Origin: Hysterium pulicare CBS 123377
Taxonomy: Eukaryota > Ascomycota > Dothideomycetes > Hysteriales > Hysteriaceae
Assembly (NCBI GenBank): GCA_000467715.1
Contig: AJFK01001090.1
Coordinates: 124,001-188,000 of the forward strand
Direction of reading: 5' to 3'
Length of the DNA stretch: 64,000 nt
Part shown: one piece after another, positions 11,511 to 21,292 of the stretch
How positions within the stretch are numbered: the stretch's first letter is position 1
Layout of the letters: each line of letters opens with the position of its first letter
Translations under genes and position numbers: made by a program
Notes under the pieces: model-generated
The model's database searches: none
What the model was told of the DNA's origin: nothing
Seen by the model: the letters and a program-made list of their open reading frames with translations, nothing else

Positions 11511-12217
11511 TGCTCCCGTCTCGTTGTCGCTCACTGCCCGTTCGAATTTACCCTCAATCCTCTGTTTCTTTCCAGGCTTTGGAACTGTCTCTTCCCTCTC
11601 AAGATCCAGCCTCTGCTAGCACGCTCAAGCTGCTCTAGCCTTTCTGTTACCTATCCCTTCATCGCAATTCCTGAGTCTGTCTTCCTATCCATCCTCCAAT
11701 GCCTTTCACTACTCTGCAATTTTGGCTCTCTGGGAGCTTGCCGAACATGCTCCCGTCTCATCACTGCTTCACAATTTCATAACTACCTCTTCCCCCTCAT
11801 TGCTCATCCTGTAATACCCTTCCCTGCCATTCAATAGTCTAGCCTGCGGAAGCAGGGCTAAACTGCTCCTGTCTCTTTATCGCTGATCCTCATGTTCACA
11901 ATTCCCTTATCCTGCTTCCAATCAAACCCCCAATAGCTTCCTTCTGTCTATCCTGTTTGCTGTCTGGAAGCCTGCTTCAACTGCTCCCATCCCCCCGTCA
12001 CTGTTTTAAAGATTCACAATTCCCTTATCCTACCTTTCATGTATCTTCAAATGCCTTTCATTCTTCTGTACTGATTCCCTTTTGGGAAGAGGGCTAACCT
12101 GCTCCCGTCCCCCCGTCACTGATTTGCAGATTCACATTTCCGTCCCATCTCTTTTATCACACCTCTCACTAACATTCAGCCTTCTCTGCAGGATCCACCA
12201 TCTCCAAGTAGGTTCAC
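11511..12217. repeat. degenerate ~118-bp tandem repeat, 6 copies
   Basis: A TGCTCCCGTC-like core recurs at 11511, 11631, 11748, 11864, 11982 and 12100, that is at steps of 120, 117, 116, 118 and 118. Cores in the last units are followed by CCCCCGTCACTG and an ATTCACAATTCCC block. The whole array is pyrimidine-rich on the plus strand. It is distinct from the 160-bp repeat. Copies are diverged, so the array is not recent, but the spacing is very even. Confidence 0.8.
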
Positions 12218-12308
12218 CTATCACTAGAATCCCTCCGTTACCCTACAATTCTTACGCCCCTTTCCACCATACCGCAATCGCCAACCATGATCTTAACCCT
12301 CTCATAGC

Positions 12309-12551
12309 ATGCTCGACTTCACACCAAGACTTTCCCCTGCCGAGGAGCAGGGCATTAGGACGTTTCTGTGGGGGTTGGGACCGGCCAGCGAAGCCTACCT
12401 CTTCGCCTCCGACCTGTGGGCCCACCACCGAAGCATGCCTCCTGGCGCGATCGGCACTACATGTGTCGTTACAAAAGGATGGCATGGGTGGAGCCCAGCC
12501 CACCCAGGTTGGATAACGTGCGAGTTTCGCTTTGTGTTTTTTTGGGGGTAA
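12309..12551 (+). CDS. possible exon, unknown
   Basis: All three plus frames are open over this GC-rich block, and one starts with an ATG and reads 80 residues beginning MLDFTPRLSPAEEQG. Donor-like sites lie at its end (GTGCGA near 12519, GTAAGT near 12550). There is no recognised domain and the correct frame cannot be chosen from sequence alone. Confidence 0.2.
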   Translation: MLDFTPRLSPAEEQGIRTFLWGLGPASEAYLFASDLWAHHRSMPPGAIGTTCVVTKGWHGWSPAHPGWITCEFRFVFFWG

Positions 12552-12716
12552 GTTATCTATAATCCCAGGCTCTCCCAATGTTTTGCACTACTCTACACAT
12601 TTTCCCACCTACCCAATTCCTGCTTTTCCAGTCGTTGTGGATTTGGTCTCTGGATAAGGTAGTGTATGGATGTTGATACGTGTTGGGAAGTGGGCAAATA
12701 TCGTATGGGAAAGCCC

Positions 12717-12814
12717 ATGTCCACGCAGATGGCTCGGAGACGAGGGACGAACCGGCCCGCTGCGGAGGCCGTAGATATACACGTGCAGCAAATGGGACGC
12801 TGTCAATTGGCCTG
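12717..12814 (+). CDS. possible short exon, unknown
   Basis: An ATG frame reads 32 residues starting MSTQMARRRGTNRPAAE and ends at a strong GTAAGT donor. It is followed by a pyrimidine-rich stretch with several acceptors. Its phase does not fit the only clean acceptor of the acidic block downstream, so the link is unproven. Confidence 0.2.
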
Positions 12815-13072
12815 GTAAGTTTACCTTTTGCTACCCTACATCAATCCAGAATACACCAATACCCACTAGTCCTATTCCTTTTACCACTTCTACCTCCGCA
12901 TGTAGCCTCTTCCCTAACCTCATTCTTCCCTCTTCCTACCCTTTACCTGTTCCTGTCCCTTCTACTCTATTCCTTCTAGCCCCTTTTATGTTTCTTACTG
13001 CAGCCCTTTCTTTTTATCAAGCCTATCCCTTTTCCTCCCTCCCCCAATCCAAGTACGCTGAACTTTCCCAGA

Positions 13073-13499
13073 TTCGCCCGCCTGTCCCTGCTGCGCCTCT
13101 CCCTACGCCCGCACCACCGCAAACGCACCCCCTGCCGGCCCGACCACCACCACCCCAACAACAACCACCACCACCACCACCACCACCGCCACCATCAATA
13201 GACCGCGACCCAGCGCCGCGACCTCCCTCCCGACCTCCTTCTCCGACGCCGGCCTTCGGGCTCACTTTACCGTCCGCGTCCCCTCCTCCGACCTGAGAGA
13301 CCCTCATCCTCTCCCATCCTCCTCCGACGAAGAAGACGACGACGACGACGACGAAGATGACGAAGAAGAAGAAGACGACGACGATGATGACGATGATGAT
13401 GACGACGACGACGACGACGACGACGACGAAGACGACGATGAAGACAAACTTTTACCCTTTCCTAGCTCTCTGGGCCTGCACAATGAAGGGTTTCCCTGA
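13073..13499 (+). CDS. possible last exon: Thr-rich region and 40-residue Asp/Glu tail
   Basis: After a good acceptor (TTTCCCAG) one frame stays open to a TGA at 13497-13499. It reads a Cys/Pro start, a Thr run over a CCA repeat, a non-repetitive middle (SFSDAGLRAHFTVRVP), then exactly 40 codons that are all Asp or Glu, and a short tail ending EGFP. The middle and the uninterrupted acidic frame argue for coding, but no upstream exon matched in phase. The competing frame, which reads Pro/Gln over the CCA repeat, stops before the acidic tract. Confidence 0.35.
13148..13194. repeat. (CCA)n microsatellite
   Basis: A run of CCA/ACC triplets with a short CAA interruption. It reads as Thr, Pro or His according to frame. 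Confidence 0.85.
13326..13445. repeat. (GAC/GAA/GAT)n triplet tract
   Basis: 120 bases made only of GAC, GAT and GAA codons in one frame. Mixed codons rather than pure GAC suggest that it has been kept acidic while drifting, or is old. Confidence 0.9.
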
Positions 13500-13639
13500 G
13501 TGTGGGTAAGGAGGTGTTGGGAAAGGAAGGCTCCGTTTCTTTGCGAGTCTGGCTTTGTCTAAGCTAGGCTTTGCGGGTTGCGGAAGATTTTTTGAACCCC
13601 TTTGGGCTATGCCCTTTTTACTTATTTTCCTTGGTCGCT

Positions 13640-14440
13640 GTATCTTGTGTACGGGGTTGAGGAAGAAGAGCTTGAGGTGGGGTGTAGCTTGGTATAAGGA
13701 CGGTAAAGAGAAGGAGGGGAGTATGATGAGGGGGAGGGAAGGGGAGAGGAGGGAGTGTGGATTTTGGTTGGGTGGAAAGTAGAACTTAAGGAATTAGGCT
13801 GTATACTGCCCTCTAGGTGTTCTGCTATAATTTATCTAAGGTAAGGAGGCGAAGGGCTACAAAGGAAGGCTGGGGTGCGTTGACGGTCTCTAAAGAGCTG
13901 GAGAGGGCTAAGTGCATAGAGCCTGAAGACAACATCAGAGAGCATCACTTAGGATAGAGTGGAAAAGGATAAGTATCTATTTATTCTATCATAGTCTTGT
14001 TAGCTGTAGGCTCTGCTTCTTAACATTTCTACAGGCTTGAGAAAGAAAAGAGGTAGTGGATCTAGTGATGCGGTAGAGAGAGGTATTGAGGTTGGTATGA
14101 GGACGGTAAAGTCTTGGAGAGAGCTGAGACGAGGTAGGAGAGATGGTGGGAGAGGGAGTGTAGTTTATGGTGCAGAGGAAAGGAAGTCTTAGGACATCCT
14201 TACATCCTACCTACTGGATCCTTCTAAGTTTTTGAAAGGTTGAGCATAAACCTGCTGCAACGAAACGAGGGAAAGACTATGAAGGGGGTTCGGGATGGGT
14301 GTACAGTCTTTAAGGAGCTAGCGCGAGGTGAGAGTATAGAACCTGAACAGCATTCCAAGGGTGTGGTTCAGGAGAGAATAGCAAAGAGATCAAAGCCAGC
14401 TATTAGGATTATGAGGATGCTGAACAATCCATAGCAATCA
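13640..14440. repeat. diverged ~410-bp duplication
   Basis: Two copies with several matching landmarks: TTGGTAT(A/G)AGGACGGTAAAG at 13689 and 14092 (step 403), and CT(C/T)TAA(A/G)GAGCT blocks with following ATAGA(G/A)CCTGAA at about 13889 and 14309 (step 420). The plus strand is purine-rich. No coding model is supported. Insertions explain the unequal spacing. Confidence 0.55.
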
Positions 14441-14689
14441 TGTTCACATTCTGACCAAAACCCCAAAAAGGTAAGGATGTGGTCTGCGCAGAACGCCGTG
14501 ATACTTGAGCTTCTTCAACAATCACATCGACAGCCCGAATTATACCCGCAGGCGATCGGAATCTGACCAGTGCCAAAAGAGGTACGCCGGAGGACTATCG
14601 AACGCCGACCGTGCGCTTACGAGTAGTCGTCAGCTGTTCAGTGTCTGTGCCGTCGCACACTTGGCACTATGACTTCGGAGGAGCCGATG

Positions 14690-15340
14690 AAGCTTAAGTT
14701 ATGAATATATTACAGGCCAGGCTCTTCTATTAATTTATACTTTAAGGTAAAGATTATGCTAGACTTAAGAATAACAATATAATCTAGTTTGGTAATTTCG
14801 ATTTTACTAGTTATTAACAAACAGTATACAACACTGAGAATTTGTACTACAAGTCACTCTTATTTGCCACTATAATTTTCCGAATATGCTTCTCTTTGAT
14901 AGCTTCTCTCTTGCAGGCTATAGATTAAGTAGCAAGGCAAATCTGCAAATAATAAGGCAAGTAAGTGGATAAGCAATAGCTAAGATGTATATGCAATGCA
15001 TAGATACTAGCATATTTTATGCATACATTTGATGCATATATCTCTTGCTATTAATCTTGCATATGTTGGAAGGCAGTGGGCTGTAGATAGATTTTGGTAC
15101 TACTAACTTTATTACAACTTATATTCTATACCGAGTGTTTTAAGGTATATTCTAATGCAATTAATCCTATCTTTATAATTCTAACTCTTTACTATCTCAA
15201 ATCAAAGAGCACTTTACTTACTTATTATTCTATTGTTATGGATTTGTTAAAACACATACTTCTTATTGAAAAGTTATAGACTTTATAAGTCTTTTCTTTA
15301 TAATTACTAGTTATACAACCAGCTCAGGGCCGCAATAATC
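14690..15340. other. AT-rich block, possible RIP-mutated repeat remnant
   Basis: About 650 bases with a sharp rise in A+T, rich in TA and with many stops in all frames, flanked by balanced-composition DNA. In ascomycetes such blocks are often transposon remains mutated by RIP. No terminal repeats or protein traces are visible, so the parent element is unknown. Confidence 0.5.
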
Positions 15341-15574
15341 TTAGTATTACTACTGTACTGGGGCTAAGTTTAGCCATCTGGAGCAGGATAGGTGTCACGC
15401 AAGGGGCTGGGAGCGGATCGTCACACCGCCCCCTTGTAAGCGCCCCTTTGGGCAACGCAGCCCTGGCTCATTGTAAGTCAATGGTATCCCACGCGTACCC
15501 AACGAGCCGTCCCGCTGCTCCCCGATTCCCTCGCGTGCATCACTGCATATACATGTATGAACACGTGTTGAACC

Positions 15575-15913
15575 ATCTACCAATTCACCCGCTTACCAGA
15601 CCACTACACTATACAAAGGCGCCTCGAGTTCCATGGGTGGAAAGACGCCTCCCGGAGCCATTCTCTTCAACTCTTTTCCTGAAACGGAAGTTCCATCGAA
15701 GAAGTGTGCAATCCTGACGGTGCCGGGCCGAAACGGCTGGCACTATCTACCAATCCACCCGCTTGCCAGAACACTACAGCGTCCAAAGGCGCTTTCAGTT
15801 CCGTGGGTGGATACAACGCCGTCCGGGGCCATTTTCTTCATGCTATTTTCCTGAAAGGGAAGTTCCATTGAAGAAGTGTGCAAACCTGACGGTGCCGGGC
15901 CGAAATGCCTGGC
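15575..15913. repeat. 170-bp tandem duplication, 2 copies
   Basis: Copies begin at 15575 and 15745 (ATCTACCAATYCACCCGCTT) and end with CTGACGGTGCCGGGCCGAAA. They look well over 80 percent identical by eye, so this is the least diverged duplication in the island. No coding model fits. Confidence 0.85.
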
Positions 15914-16600
15914 TCCCCTCTCAATGGCCCAGTCTGCCTATGAGTGCTGGACACAACCTGGTCCGCTTCCTCTTCATTACCTACGCACTGTCGAGTCGAA
16001 GAACCTCCTACAATACAGCTGTTTATAACGCTCCGAGATATGATCTCTTCGATCATGCACGCGATCTGGATCCCAACCTGAAAGGTTGCGCGTTGTGATG
16101 GTATCTCAATGTTTGGCTGAGCGCGGATTGACTTGCGTGTTACAGCTGGATGATGAAAATCTCCTCGACGCCAGGAGACACGGTTTCAAACTCTTGAGCA
16201 TGCCAGCTTGTTCCTGCGGCTAACTTAGATGGCTCTTGATGGCTTCAGTGCCTCCATCTAGGTGTTACTACGAGAGGGCGGGCAGTGAGCTCGAGGATCT
16301 GCCAGAGCGTCGGACGCGTTGAGGTGAATAGGATATTGAAGCAGCTATACAGTGTTCGCGGTACTGGAAGGAACTGGGGCAGCAGTAAGTTGATCTTGAC
16401 GGGATTGTTTAGTAGCTGACTGACGCGTGAACGTAGGTTCGACACCAACTCCCTCTGACCCTTTCGCCCCGAGCCCTCCACCGAAAAGCCATGCCGACAG
16501 TTCATAATGTTCGAATTTGCCACTTCCGAGTACCCTTGTACGCGTCTGCGTCATTGATCATACATTGGGTATACACATCAGGCAGCCTCATCTCCTTCAT
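15914..16600. other. gene-poor spacer
   Basis: Only short overlapping open frames in all phases. I see no domain, RNA or repeat. Confidence 0.4.
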
Positions 16601-16970
16601 CGCTCCTTCGCCAGCCTCCACTACCTATAGGAAACGTAGACGTTGATCCCATTAAACAATGAACCGATGCCCACTCCTCAAGAACAGCCACTTACAGGCA
16701 CAACTAAATATTTTCCCCATAAATGTACTAACGCTCGAGTGTCGACCAACGATGCCAAATGACCACACCAAGCCACTTCCTCCCTCGCTTCTTCGCCGAG
16801 TCCCACTACCTATAGAAACATGGACTTTGATCCCTTCGACTAACAGACAGATGCTCATCTCTCAAGAACAGCCGCTTACATGCATAGTTGTTGCCGTGTA
16901 CCTACCTACGATACCCAACGATGACACCACAACGACGCAATTACGACGACGACAAAGCGATAACAACAAC
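16601..16970. repeat. 185-bp tandem duplication, 2 copies
   Basis: Copies start at 16601 and 16786 (CGCTYCTTCGCCRRSYYCCA) and share CACTACCTATAG, TTGATCCC, CTCAAGAACAGCC and CTTACA(G/T)GCA blocks. Divergence is moderate. It is followed by CAA/GAC-rich sequence. Not coding as far as I can see. Confidence 0.7.
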
Positions 16971-17979
16971 TTGGGGAAAACGGGGATGAGGGACTGAGAG
17001 AAAGTCAGGGAGGAAAAGGTTTATACTTCTTTGAAGATTTGTCGAGGTCGCGACTGCTGTATAATACTATGATCAAACAATCGAACAATTATCCAAGAAG
17101 CAACTTCAAATACAGAGTCAAACAGACAAACACTTCGGGAAACAATTCAGAAGAACATCAGACAAGTAAAAGACCGAGAGCGATGGTTGTCTTGTTACTA
17201 GTGAACAACAGGAGATCAACACAGTGATGAACACAAATGAGAGCTTGGACAATGGAAAGCATGTTGGAACGGAAAAGAGCGCTGGAATATCACGCGCAGC
17301 AAAGTCGAAGATCCAACAAACTATAAAGCGAGACGAAAGGACAACGTCACATAAAATCACTAGGACTGAAGTCCCCCGAACCCTTCACAACGGTGATAAG
17401 AAGCAACACAATACAATCGAATGGGGCAGACAGGACGGGACGGACGTGTGTAGATAACCTACAGATAGAATTGCGACAGGTTGACTAGGTGTATCTTAAG
17501 AGAGGAATAACATGATGCGGTACGTCGAAGTAACATTGATCAGGTCAGGAGCGACACCAACACTTACTCAGGCTACGTTGCAACAGGTAGCGATGACTCC
17601 CAAGACACCATCTTACATTTGATACACTCAACAAATGCGAACGTTTACAGCCCGAAGGACAAAAGCAGGTCGCAAGTCCAATAGTATGCAGCCTTATAGG
17701 AGATGATGTTGCGCGTCTTTGGTTATAATACCACATATGTAAAAAGTTTAACAATGCTACGCTAGTATTCAAACAAAGGGATATTTTAATAGATCGAAAT
17801 GACCGTTGCAATGAAAGCGAGAAGTCACAAGCCCTAAATGTACCCGCCGCAAGAGCTGTAAGTCGCTATTTCGTTCAAGATAATAGAATCATGGAAAGAG
17901 ATATATAAGAATTCAATGAGAAGCTTCCACGATGTCTACTTTATTTTTACCACCCAACAGAATTGATGAGCTTCCCAGC
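16971..17979. other. gene-poor spacer
   Basis: A-rich on the plus strand with scattered short open frames. The last 150 bases are probably the 3' untranslated region of the oxygenase gene that ends at 17980. Confidence 0.45.
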
Positions 17980-19023
17980 TCACCACTTGATCTTCTTGTC
18001 CTTCCCAAAGTAGTCATCGATGAGTTTCATGTAGTAAGGCTGATCTACACATTAGCTAAAGTCCTTTTTTATGTGAGCAAAGTGAGAGAAATGTACCTTT
18101 AGCTCCTCGGCTTTGGGGATGTCGTCGCTCTTGCTGTACAGATCGTACGGGTTGAATGCTCGCACAGCCTCCAGCATCTTCTTGTCCTTATCATTCATCA
18201 TCCATTGATAGGCATTTTCCGTGTGCCATGGGTAAAAAGAGTGATAACGGATCATGGCCAGAGCCTCCTCAGGTAGAGTGCTCTGCTCCTTCGCGATGTG
18301 ATAGAGATATTCGTCATGACCCCAGCTAAGCATGACATTGTCCATGCCGCAACCTGGGGAGTAGATGCCATACTCGGTGCTGTAAATTTCGTTGTCGTGG
18401 TCGGGGTTATTCTCGAAGGTGTCGGAGTAGATGATCCGCTTGTCAAAAGCACAACCGACTGGGAAAGTGTCCCCGACGACATCCCACTGGCCTCTAGCAT
18501 CGAAGAAGAAGAGAAGCTTGCCAAGGTCGTGAATGAGACCTGTAACCTGCATCCAGCGGGGCTTGCCGTCTCGACGAATGGCTTCGGCAGATTGGAGAAG
18601 ATGCTCAATTTGCGAAAGAGAAGTGTCGGGGTCGGATTCGTCGATAAGCGTGTTGAGCTTCTCTATAGCTTCCCAAATAGTCATCTCTGCGCGCGTCTTC
18701 GAACGGAAGTCATTGCGAGCCTTGAGGTTGTAGGCTACCGTCTGCTTCTCATGTTGTTCGCGGTAGAAACTCTTTATACGATCGCATGCTTCTTCGTATT
18801 GACGAAATTGGGTCTTGTCCTTCTGGGCATCGAATTGAGAAGCCTCGTAGATGTCCTTTTGATTCTCTTTCGGTGTTGATGTGCCATTCTTGACCTTTAT
18901 AGCAGCCCTGAGAACATTCACTTCATCAATGTTGTCTGAGGTGGCTTCTAGTGCTACGCCATCTCGGTAATTGTTGAAGTGTTCGTTGATATTGGGTTGT
19001 TCGGAAAGAGCTCCTGGTGCCAT
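17980..19023 (-). CDS. MIOX: myo-inositol oxygenase
   Basis: Two exons (19023-18097 and 18039-17980, intron 57 nt) give 328 residues. The enzyme uses a di-iron site and O2 to cleave myo-inositol to D-glucuronate, in the cytosol. All six metal ligands of the family can be placed: H141, H165 and D166 (in GLIHDLGK), H236 (WGHDEY), H261 (RYHSFYPWH) and D294. Their spacing (24, 1, 71, 25, 33) nearly equals that of the human enzyme (25, 1, 70, 26, 33). The second exon adds the conserved ending PYYMKLIDDYFG..KIKW. It is divergent from an aldo-keto reductase 1.2 kb away that could take the next step. The start is the only Met before the aligned region with a plausible leader. Confidence 0.96.
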
Positions 19024-20216
19024 GTTGACCGAAGAGTATAACTTTGTACTCTCAGGTAAAGTACAAATGAAACGAAATATGTTTGGGTATCACAGAAAGC
19101 TTCTTAGAGAAAGGGGAGAGTAAGTTTGGAACATAAGTGATGGATGAGTTGAAACGTTGGACAGCTGTCGAGGAGATATTTAAACCCATGAGCTACTTCG
19201 GGAACTGACTTTGAGCTCGGTACCGTGAATGACAGTCCCAACACCATCCATGGCTCCACAAAATGTCCCAAGAAAAGTACGAAACCAATGCATATGCAGT
19301 TCCGACCTACCATAGGGCGCTGCACTATCCAGACCCCGCAACTGACCTGATCTCCTGCACCACCAGCAACCTGCACTCAATTGATAATGGCGTTCAGTCC
19401 AATTCGACAACTCCTAATTGGCGAGAACCCCACCAAAGATAGACGGGATGAAGACGTCAAATCCCGTCCTTCCCGTCCCGTGGTGCAGCATAAGCTCAAG
19501 GGGCGATGTTCTTGCGGCAAAGTGCGTCACTCAATACGACTGAGCGGAAACTAAGTCTTCAGCTTCAACTTTAGGGATACACCATCCGGGCACAAAGTAG
19601 CGCTACGGCCTAGCGTTTCGTCGGAGGTGAGAAGATGGTTAGTGTTAGCTAAATTCACTGTTGCTCTAGGCTGCTGAATCCGTTAAGTCTCGCCGGTACT
19701 TACGGTATTGGGAATTCGAACGATAATAGTATCAGACTGTTGGGACGAGGTTACCATCATGACGCTTCCGTCCGGAGTCTGGTCCCAAACATTGCCACGT
19801 CACTCTGCAAGGAGAATTTTCGTTCGGGCTACTATGTATGGTAAGTGGAATCTGAAGATGTTTTATGCTGTTGTTAGTCAACCCAGCCGGGACGGCCCGA
19901 ATATGAAGACGTCGTGGAAAAGCTGCCGCACCTCTCACACGCACTCGCAATAAAATTCATCGCATCAACGTTTCTCCGCTCTCCGCTGCCCTGCATCGGG
20001 CCGCCGCGGGGTAACCAAAATGACGGCACGCATACATTCATCTATCCCCGACCAGGAACGGAGAAAATATGCAAATGCCGTAGATTAAATCCCACATCAA
20101 TAGAATAATCAAAAACTACACGGTATTCCGTGGTCCCGTTCTTCGCAATGAATCCATCTCTCTCCAAGTTCATGCTTGCTCGAACTCCTGAGAAAATCCT
20201 ACATCCGACGCCAACC
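19024..20216. promoter_or_regulatory. divergent intergenic region between oxygenase and reductase
   Basis: It must carry the promoters of both flanking genes. A TTTAAATAT stretch near 19176-19184 lies about 155 bases before the oxygenase start. GC-rich CCGCGGGG-type motifs near 20000 face the reductase. Short open frames inside are not convincing genes. Confidence 0.45.
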
Positions 20217-21292
20217 ATGAATACTGGAATGCCCCTCAACACTGGCGCCGAGATTCCTGCCCTGGGGCTCGGCACTTGGCAATCAGAGACTGGGCAGGTC
20301 AAGAAAGCGGTTTCTCATGCCATTGAGGCTGGGTACAGGCACATTGATGGCGCATTTTGCTATCAGAATGAAGATGAGGTCGGCGAAGGACTCAAGGAAG
20401 CCTTCAAGGCGGGAGTGAAGCGCGAAGACGTATTCATTACCACGAAGCTATGGTGTACTTTCCACACAAGAGTAGAAGAAGGACTAGATACGAGTCTGAA
20501 GGCTCTGGGACTGGACTATGTTGATTTATTCTTGATCCATTGGCCAGTCCCAATGAATCCGAAAGGTAGGTCGTCCATCTTCCAAGGTTTATACGTCCGG
20601 GACTCTTGAATGAGTACATATCTATGCTCTACGCAGCAATATTAACAATTCCTAGGAAATCACCCGCTCTTCCCCAAGCTTCCGGACGGTAGCCGTGATC
20701 TCGACCACAGCACAAACCACATCAACACCTGGAAAGCAATGGAGAAGCTGCTCGACACCGGAAAAGTAAAAGCAATTGGTGTTGCCAACTACTCTGTCAA
20801 GTATCTTGAGAAGCTGCTTGCTCAAGCCAAAGTCGTTCCGGCCGTTAACCAAATCGAGAACCACCCCTATCTACCCCAGCAAGAAATTGTCGATTTCTGC
20901 AAATCAAAGGGCATCCAAATCACAGCGTACAGTCCACTTGGTAGCACGGGAAGCCCTCTCATGAAAGAAGACGTGGTCAAGGAAGTCGCAAAGAAACACA
21001 AAGTCACTCCAGGCGTCGTTCTTCTGAGCTACCATCGTAAGGTTCCATATCATAAATCCTCAAGTGCACAAACTAATTCGTTAAAGTTGCTCGGGGGTCA
21101 TCAGTTCTCGCCAAATCCGTGACCCCATCCCGCATTGACGAAAACCGCAAACTCATTGCTCTGGACGAGTCAGATATGGACAAGCTAGAGGGTATCTCCA
21201 AGAGCAAGGGTGTCACACGCTTCGTTTATCCAGCATTCGGTGTCGAGTTGGGCTTCGAGGACAAGAAAGGAGGGGTAGATGTGAGCGGTTGA
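20217..21292 (+). CDS. aldo-keto reductase
   Basis: Three exons (20217-20565, 20656-21036, 21087-21292; introns 90 and 50 nt) encode 311 residues. The AKR catalytic tetrad is complete: D44 and Y49 ([11 protein letters not shown]), K77 (ITTKLW) and H108 (LIHWP). The C-terminal cofactor part [16 protein letters not shown], which binds the NADPH phosphate, follows. Fungal relatives reduce glycerol, xylose, galacturonate or glucuronate. Proximity to myo-inositol oxygenase makes glucuronate reduction to L-gulonate the most attractive role, but this is inferred. An in-frame Met 23 codons upstream would add a leader-like tail; I chose the Met at the conserved start of the fold. Confidence 0.93.

Noticed and set aside
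10661-12217. CRISPR-like array
   Set aside because: Units are long and diverged, there are no short identical repeats with unique spacers, and the genome is fungal.
12988-13296. Proline-rich 102-codon frame
   Set aside because: It arises from the CCA repeat and stops before the acidic tract; the other frame includes non-repetitive coding-like sequence.
15341-15574. Possible solo LTR suggested by TGTCAC and GTCACACC near 15393-15428
   Set aside because: The motifs are short, lie in the wrong relation to each other and no target-site duplication or partner LTR is visible.
16345-16450. tRNA gene suggested by a GGTTCGA-type B box near 16436
   Set aside because: No matching A box, acceptor stem or cloverleaf could be folded around it.
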